This document shows, in pieces, positions 14,388 to 18,715 of a stretch of DNA of 18,715 bases. The notes below the pieces were generated by a model. That model was given only the letters and a program-made list of their open reading frames with translations. It made no database searches and was not told the origin of the DNA. How positions within the stretch are numbered: position 1 is the stretch's first letter; the number at the start of each line of letters is the position of its first letter. The position numbers and the translations under genes were made by a program. The DNA is taken from assembly GCA_910584875.1 (NCBI GenBank), contig CAJUDA010000004.1, positions 117,961-136,675 on the forward strand, given 5' to 3'. This stretch comes from an uncultured Eubacterium sp. GTDB lineage: Bacteria; Bacillota; Clostridia; Lachnospirales; Lachnospiraceae.

Positions 14388-15659
14388 TTATACCTCATTG
14401 ATGGCATTGCCTATATCATTCCGCATATATTTATTTTCAAACTGTATAAGTTTTGTGGCTTCATAAGCATTTGCCCTTGCTTCTTTCAGATCCGTTCCCT
14501 TTGCCGTCACGCCGAGGACACGTCCGCCGTTTGTGACGATTCCCTCATCCGTCAGCTTCGTTCCGGCATGGAACACATAATACCCATCCTTGTTATCAAA
14601 ATTTTCAAAACCGGTGATCACTTTACCCTTTTCATAATGCTCCGGGTATCCGTCTGAGGCAAGCACGACACAGACAGCGGCATTGTCTTCAAACTGCAGG
14701 TCTACCGTATCCAGCTTCCCATCAATGCATGCATTCATCACATCAATGATATCATTTTTCATCCGGGGAAGGACTACCTGTGCCTCCGGATCCCCAAACC
14801 TTGCATTATACTCCAGAACCTTCGGACCGTCCTCTGTCAGCATCAGTCCCACAAACAGGATTCCGACAAAGTCCCTGCCCTCTGCCTTCATGGCATCCAT
14901 CGTCGGCTGATAGATTTTTGCCTCGCAGAAATTCTGTATCTCCTCCGTGTAAAAGGGACTCGGGGAAAAGGTCCCCATCCCGCCAGTATTCAGTCCCTGG
15001 TCTCCATCTTTGGCACGCTTGTGATCCTGTGCGCTTGTCATTGGTTTGATATGGGTACCATCGCAATAACATAACACGGATACTTCCCTGCCCGTCATAA
15101 ATTCCTCAACGACGATCTCATTGCCGGCATCCCCGAACTGCTTGTCCAGCATCAGTGTCTTTACCCCTGCTTTCGCTTCCTCCCGCGTATGGCAGATCAA
15201 TACCCCTTTGCCGAGAGCCAGTCCATCTGCTTTCAGCACGATCGGCAGCTTCGCTGTTTCCAGATAAGCATTGGCAGCATCGGCATCCGTAAAGGTCTCA
15301 TACGCTGCCGTCGGAATCTTATATTTTTTCATCAGATCCTTGGAAAATGCTTTGGAACCTTCGATAATGGCAGCATTCTTCCTCGGTCCAAACACACGCA
15401 GTCCTCGTTTCTCAAATACGTCCACAACACCGCCAACCAGAGGATCATCCATACCGATGATGGTCAGGTCAATCCCTTTTTTCTCAGCAAAATCTGCCAA
15501 CCGGTCAAATTCCATGGCGGTAATATCGACACACTCTGCGATCTGGGCAATACCAGCATTGCCCGGCGCACAATAAATCTTGTCCACCTGGCTGCTTTTC
15601 GCCACGCTTGCCGCAATGGCATGTTCACGGCCACCGCTTCCTACAATAAGAACCTTCAT
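14388..15659 (-). CDS. purD: Phosphoribosylamine-glycine ligase (GAR synthetase)
   Basis: This 423-residue ATP-grasp enzyme makes glycinamide ribonucleotide from 5-phosphoribosylamine, glycine and ATP, the second step of purine synthesis. Hallmarks are the N-terminal nucleotide-binding VGSGGREHAIA (6-16), VLKADGLALGKGV, AQDHKRAKDGDQGLNTGGMG and EYNARFGDPEAQVVLPR. Length is normal for a mono-functional PurD. A GGAGGAG site lies just upstream of the ATG, 29 nt after the purN stop. It is third in the purM-purN-purD-glyA operon. Confidence 0.97.
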   Translation of the reverse strand: MKVLIVGSGGREHAIAASVAKSSQVDKIYCAPGNAGIAQIAECVDITAMEFDRLADFAEKKGIDLTIIGMDDPLVGGVVDVFEKRGLRVFGPRKNAAIIEGSKAFSKDLMKKYKIPTAAYETFTDADAANAYLETAKLPIVLKADGLALGKGVLICHTREEAKAGVKTLMLDKQFGDAGNEIVVEEFMTGREVSVLCYCDGTHIKPMTSAQDHKRAKDGDQGLNTGGMGTFSPSPFYTEEIQNFCEAKIYQPTMDAMKAEGRDFVGILFVGLMLTEDGPKVLEYNARFGDPEAQVVLPRMKNDIIDVMNACIDGKLDTVDLQFEDNAAVCVVLASDGYPEHYEKGKVITGFENFDNKDGYYVFHAGTKLTDEGIVTNGGRVLGVTAKGTDLKEARANAYEATKLIQFENKYMRNDIGNAINEV

Positions 15660-15688
15660 TTTTCTCCTCCATTCCGAAATGCCGCCTT

Positions 15689-16318
15689 TTACAGCCGGCG
15701 CTTTTTCACAAGTTTGTCCACAATCTCAATCCTGTCATTGGCGATCAGATTCACCGCCTCAGGAAGAATTTTCCACTCTGCCTGCTCCATCACTCTTTTT
15801 TGCAAAGATTCCGGTGTGTCGTCCTCTTCTACCTCAACTGCCTTCTGCAAAATGATCGGTCCGCTGTCCGTCCCTTCATCCACAAAATGTACGGTGGCGC
15901 CCGTCACCTTATTACCTCTTGCCAGTACACTTTCATGAACTTTCAGTCCGTAATATCCGGCACCGCAGTGGGACGGGATCAGGGATGGATGAATATTGAT
16001 CATCCGTCCTTCATATGCCCGGACAAAGTTTTCTGGAAGGATCACAAGATAACCAGCCAGGACAACAAGATCGATCTCTGCTTCCTGCATTTTCTGGATC
16101 AGCGCCTCGCCAAACAGCTCTCTTGACTCGTATTCTTTCGGTACCAGCACAGCTGATGGAATGTTTCTGCCAGCCGCCCGTTCCAGTGCATAAGCATTCG
16201 GTTTGTTGCTCACTACCAGCCGGATCCCGGCGCCCGTCACAGCACCGCTCTCGATACTGTCCATAAGCGCCTGGAGATTTGTGCCGCCGCCGGATACCAG
16301 TACTGCCACCTTTAGCAT
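15689..16318 (-). CDS. purN: Phosphoribosylglycinamide formyltransferase (folate-dependent)
   Basis: This 209-residue enzyme transfers the formyl group of 10-formyl-tetrahydrofolate to GAR, the third purine step. Visible motifs are VLVSGGGTNLQALMDSI near the N-terminus, VVLAGYLVILPENFV, the catalytic-loop NIHPSLIPSHCGAGYYG and VHFVDEGTDSGPII. The active-site Asn/His/Asp triad is represented by N and H of NIHPS and the D of DSGPI. The ATG overlaps the end of purM by 7 bp, with GGGAG inside the purM coding end serving as ribosome site, so translation is coupled. The usual PSLLPSFPG segment reads PSLIPSHCG here. Confidence 0.96.
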   Translation of the reverse strand: MLKVAVLVSGGGTNLQALMDSIESGAVTGAGIRLVVSNKPNAYALERAAGRNIPSAVLVPKEYESRELFGEALIQKMQEAEIDLVVLAGYLVILPENFVRAYEGRMINIHPSLIPSHCGAGYYGLKVHESVLARGNKVTGATVHFVDEGTDSGPIILQKAVEVEEDDTPESLQKRVMEQAEWKILPEAVNLIANDRIEIVDKLVKKRRL

Positions 16319-17343
16319 AATGTGACTCCCTTCTCGCCCTTTTTAATCTCACCCATGACATAAGGCGTCTCCCCGGCTTCCTGAATCGCCTGTACCGTCT
16401 TTTCTACCTCTTCTTCTGCCACAGCCAGGATCATGCCGACACCCATATTATATGTATTGTACATCGCATGCTCTTCCACTTTTCCCTCACTTGCCAGCAT
16501 CTGGAAAATAGGGGGTACGATGAAACTGTTTTTCGCGATCACGGCATGCATTTTTTCACTAAGCATCCTCGGTATATTTTCGTAAAATCCACCGCCAGTA
16601 ATATGGCTGCACGCCTTGATCCTGACACCGGCATCCTTAATGCTCCGCAGCGCCCTGACATAAATCTTTGTCGGGGTAAGAAGTGTTTCACCCAGTGTCA
16701 GATCGCTTTCCAGGCACTCATATTTCCGGTTCAGATTATCTTTACTCATGGAAAATACACTTCTGACCAGGGAATATCCATTACTGTGGATACCGGAAGA
16801 CGCCATACCAACCAGTACATCTCCTGCTTTCAGATCCTCCCCGGTGATCATATCCTTTTTATCCACGATTCCAACAGAAAAACCGGCGAGATCATATTCA
16901 TCCACAGGATAAAATCCCGGCATTTCTGCCGTCTCTCCGCCGATCAGGGCACATCCTGCCTGACGGCATCCCTCTGCCACGCCGCTGACGATCCTGGCGA
17001 TCTTCACCGGTTCATTTTTGCCACAGGCGATATAATCCAGGAAAAACAGCGGTTCACCACCTGCACAGGCAATGTCATTGACACACATGGCAACACAGTC
17101 AATCCCTATGGTATCATGTTTGTCCAGAAGAAAGGCAAGTTTCAGTTTTGTTCCGACACCATCCGTCCCGGAAACCAGCGTCGGTTCTTCCATCCCTGCA
17201 AAATTCTTCATGGAAAAAGCACCCGAAAAACCGCCGATATCCGTCAGAACCTCCGGTCTCATGGTCGATGTAATGTGTTCTTTCATCAGGGATACTGCTT
17301 TGTACCCTGCCTCGATGTCAACTCCCGCTTTTTTGTAATCCAT
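16312..17343 (-). CDS. purM: Phosphoribosylformylglycinamidine cyclo-ligase (AIR synthetase)
   Basis: This 343-residue enzyme closes the imidazole ring, converting FGAM to AIR with ATP, the fifth purine step. Hallmarks are VSGTDGVGTKLKLAF, CVAMCVNDIACAGGEPLFFLDY and LIGGETAEMPGFY, all typical of the PurM/PurL fold, plus SSGIHSNGYSLVR and HITGGGFYENIPR. The length fits the roughly 345-residue family. The start at 17343 is fixed by GGAGGA six bases upstream; the frame extends further up to 17415, but that would include the promoter. It is the first gene of the operon, so purF and purH must be elsewhere. The leader is only about 30 nt, leaving no room for a purine riboswitch. Confidence 0.97.
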   Translation of the reverse strand: MDYKKAGVDIEAGYKAVSLMKEHITSTMRPEVLTDIGGFSGAFSMKNFAGMEEPTLVSGTDGVGTKLKLAFLLDKHDTIGIDCVAMCVNDIACAGGEPLFFLDYIACGKNEPVKIARIVSGVAEGCRQAGCALIGGETAEMPGFYPVDEYDLAGFSVGIVDKKDMITGEDLKAGDVLVGMASSGIHSNGYSLVRSVFSMSKDNLNRKYECLESDLTLGETLLTPTKIYVRALRSIKDAGVRIKACSHITGGGFYENIPRMLSEKMHAVIAKNSFIVPPIFQMLASEGKVEEHAMYNTYNMGVGMILAVAEEEVEKTVQAIQEAGETPYVMGEIKKGEKGVTLC

Positions 17344-17380
17344 TTGATATCCTCCTAATATGTAGTGCATTCCTCGCATT

Positions 17381-17409
17381 ATTGTAGCACCTTTTGTATT
17401 TATGGTCAA
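17381..17409 (-). promoter_or_regulatory. Promoter of the purMND-glyA operon
   Basis: On the minus strand TTGACC (17409-17404), 17 bp, then TACAAT (17386-17381) preceded by TGC, an extended -10. Each hexamer matches consensus at 5 of 6 positions. The predicted transcription start is near 17374, giving a short leader. Confidence 0.8.
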
Positions 17410-17495
17410 CCGCATATAAACTTCATACTCATATTATTTTATCCTTTTACCAGAAAAATAGCAACAAGAAATGCTTTTCTTTCTCCCAAAATTCT

Positions 17496-17503
17496 GATAT
17501 AAT
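17496..17503 (+). promoter_or_regulatory. Extended -10 promoter of the aldolase-like gene
   Basis: TATAAT (17498-17503) is preceded by TGA in the extended -10 position. A -35 is poor (TTTTCT at 17 bp spacing), as is common for extended -10 promoters. The start would be near 17510, about 40 nt before the ATG. It is divergent from the purM promoter about 90 bp away. Confidence 0.6.
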
Positions 17504-17548
17504 ACTATTTGTTTCGTTTTTTACCGATACATAAGGAGGTAGTTGAAG

Positions 17549-18523
17549 ATGGCAAAAAAAGGATCTCTTCTCTCATTCCGGCCAGATATCAAAGTGGTCG
17601 ATGCAACAATCCGCGATGGGGGACTCGTCAATGATTTCCGGTTCACGGATGAATTTGTAAAAGAATTATACCGCGCCAATGCGGCGGCAGGTATCGATTA
17701 TATGGAATTTGGATACAAAGCTTCCAAAGACATTTTTGATGAAAACGCTTTCGGGGAGTGGAAATTCTGTGAAGAAGATTCGATCCGCCGTATCGTAGGC
17801 GATAACGATACCGATATGAAGATCGCCGTCATGGCCGATGTGGGAAGATGTAATTATAAACGTGATATCATCAATAAGGCAGACAGCGCGATCGACCTGA
17901 TCCGGGTCGCTACTTATATCAATACCATTCCTGCCGCCCTTAAGATCGTAGAATACTGCCACAATCTTGGTTATGAGACCACGGTTAATATTATGGCAAT
18001 CTCCAATGCCAGGGAAACGGAAATCAGCGAGGCGCTGGAGATGATCGGGAACAGTCCGGCAGACGGAATTTATATCGTCGACAGCTATGGCGCCCTGTAT
18101 ATGGAAGAGATCGAAGTGCTGACAGAAAAATATCTGGAGACGGCAGAAAAATTTGGAAAATATGTCGGTATCCATGCCCACAATAACCAGCAGCTTTCTT
18201 TCGCCAACACCATCACGGCACTGACACACGGTGTCAGTTATCTGGACGCCACGGTATGTGGTATGGGACGAGGCGCCGGGAACTGCGCCAGCGAGCAGCT
18301 GCTCGGGTTCCTCAAAAATCCAAAATATGATATTATCCCACTTCTGAAGTTTATGGAAAAACAGATGGAACTGATCAAAGAACAGGGTGTAGAATGGGGA
18401 TATAATATTCCCTATCTTCTGACAGGCCAGACAAACCGCCATCCCCGTTCTGCCATCTCCGCTACGAAGGAAAAACGGACGGACTACCTGAACTTCTACC
18501 TGGAGTTAAATGATAAAGACTAA
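17549..18523 (+). CDS. DRE-TIM-type aldolase-like protein (HMGL/DmpG-like catalytic barrel only)
   Basis: This 324-residue TIM-barrel protein is of the family that includes 4-hydroxy-2-oxovalerate aldolase, isopropylmalate synthase and HMG-CoA lyase. It has the metal-binding N-terminal motif VVDATIRDGGLVNDF (16-30, with R22 and D23), the metal-binding HAH (209-211) followed by NNQQLSFAN, and GMGRGAGN (239-246). The C-terminus (270-324) is short. The regulatory or communication domains of synthases and the acylating aldehyde dehydrogenase partner (DmpF) are absent, so the reaction is not known; a metal-dependent retro-aldol or Claisen chemistry is likely. The ATG at 17549 is preferred because AAGGAGG lies nine bases upstream; a TTG at 17543 would be too close. 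It is monocistronic, with its own promoter and terminator. Confidence 0.85.
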   Translation: MAKKGSLLSFRPDIKVVDATIRDGGLVNDFRFTDEFVKELYRANAAAGIDYMEFGYKASKDIFDENAFGEWKFCEEDSIRRIVGDNDTDMKIAVMADVGRCNYKRDIINKADSAIDLIRVATYINTIPAALKIVEYCHNLGYETTVNIMAISNARETEISEALEMIGNSPADGIYIVDSYGALYMEEIEVLTEKYLETAEKFGKYVGIHAHNNQQLSFANTITALTHGVSYLDATVCGMGRGAGNCASEQLLGFLKNPKYDIIPLLKFMEKQMELIKEQGVEWGYNIPYLLTGQTNRHPRSAISATKEKRTDYLNFYLELNDKD

Positions 18524-18534
18524 ACCAGAGATTC

Positions 18535-18577
18535 CCATGAGCCGTTGTTCTTTACAGAACACCGGCTCATGGTTTTT
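18535..18577 (+). terminator. Strong intrinsic terminator after the aldolase-like gene
   Basis: CCATGAGCCG (18535-18544) pairs with CGGCTCATGG (18563-18572). Inside it a second stem TGTTCT/AGAACA closes a TTAC loop after one mismatched pair. TTTTT follows at 18573-18577. The structure starts 11 nt after the stop codon. Confidence 0.95.
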
Positions 18578-18629
18578 ATGCAATACATTTTTTACTTTCA
18601 CATTACTAATATAACAATATGTATAACAC

Positions 18630-18666
18630 ATTTATCATACTCCCGGGGGGGGCTATAATGATAAAT
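18630..18666. repeat. 9-bp inverted repeat flanking an eight-G tract and a TATAAT
   Basis: ATTTATCAT (18630-18638) and ATGATAAAT (18658-18666) are perfect inverted copies separated by 19 nt that contain CCC followed by eight Gs, then CTATA. The right arm overlaps TATAAT (18654-18659). A TTATCA at 18632-18637 would be a -35 with a 16-bp spacer made largely of the G tract. The downstream sequence runs off the window with no recognisable gene. Confidence 0.6.
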
Positions 18667-18715
18667 CCATCGTGGAGCTGTTTCAAAATAATTTTCGGAT
18701 TGTTTTGCACCATCT

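Noticed and set aside
15189..15938. A 249-codon plus-strand frame opposite purD and purN
   Set aside because: It is antisense to two clearly identified purine genes, has no ribosome site, and its translation resembles nothing recognisable.
17344..17380. A purine riboswitch in front of purM
   Set aside because: The predicted leader is only about 30 nt, shorter than any known purine aptamer.

Overview
The window looks like chromosomal DNA from an anaerobic gut Firmicute of the Clostridia, most likely a Lachnospiraceae relative. This is an inference from moderate GC content, strong AGGAGG-type ribosome sites, a trimeric [FeFe]-hydrogenase, a DinJ/PIN toxin-antitoxin pair and a small coiled-coil protein of a type common in that group. 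No rRNA, tRNA, CRISPR array or complete mobile element is visible. Coding is dense, and every gene from 3055 to 17343 is on the minus strand.

Region 1 (1-3067): the N-terminal part of an RtcB-type RNA ligase runs off the left edge on the minus strand. A 179-bp gap separates it from a divergent three-gene plus-strand operon: a heptad-repeat coiled-coil protein and two tandem WYL-domain proteins, with 4-nt gaps between genes. This resembles a regulator module facing an RNA-repair gene.

Region 2 (3055-9380): one minus-strand operon with a very good extended -10 promoter. It encodes the NuoE-like, NuoF-like and catalytic [FeFe] subunits of an electron-bifurcating-type hydrogenase (hydC-hydB-hydA), then a FIST sensory-domain protein and a soluble chemoreceptor-type signalling protein with no membrane segment. 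The linkage of a hydrogenase to a FIST/MCP pair is the most striking arrangement in the window. The last gene overlaps the second WYL gene tail to tail by 13 bp.

Region 3 (9414-13003): a LUD-domain protein gene and a type IA topoisomerase gene form a tight pair. Upstream of them is a RelB/DinJ-type antitoxin / PIN-domain toxin operon with its own near-consensus promoter.

Region 4 (13070-17409): a purM-purN-purD-glyA operon for purine and one-carbon metabolism. It starts from a near-consensus promoter and ends in a clear intrinsic terminator. GlyA supplies glycine for PurD and one-carbon units that feed PurN.

Region 5 (17498-18715): a divergent stand-alone DRE-TIM aldolase-like gene with its own promoter and a strong terminator. 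It is followed by a short AT-rich tail carrying a 9-bp inverted repeat around a run of eight Gs and a TATAAT box, the beginning of something that continues beyond the window.
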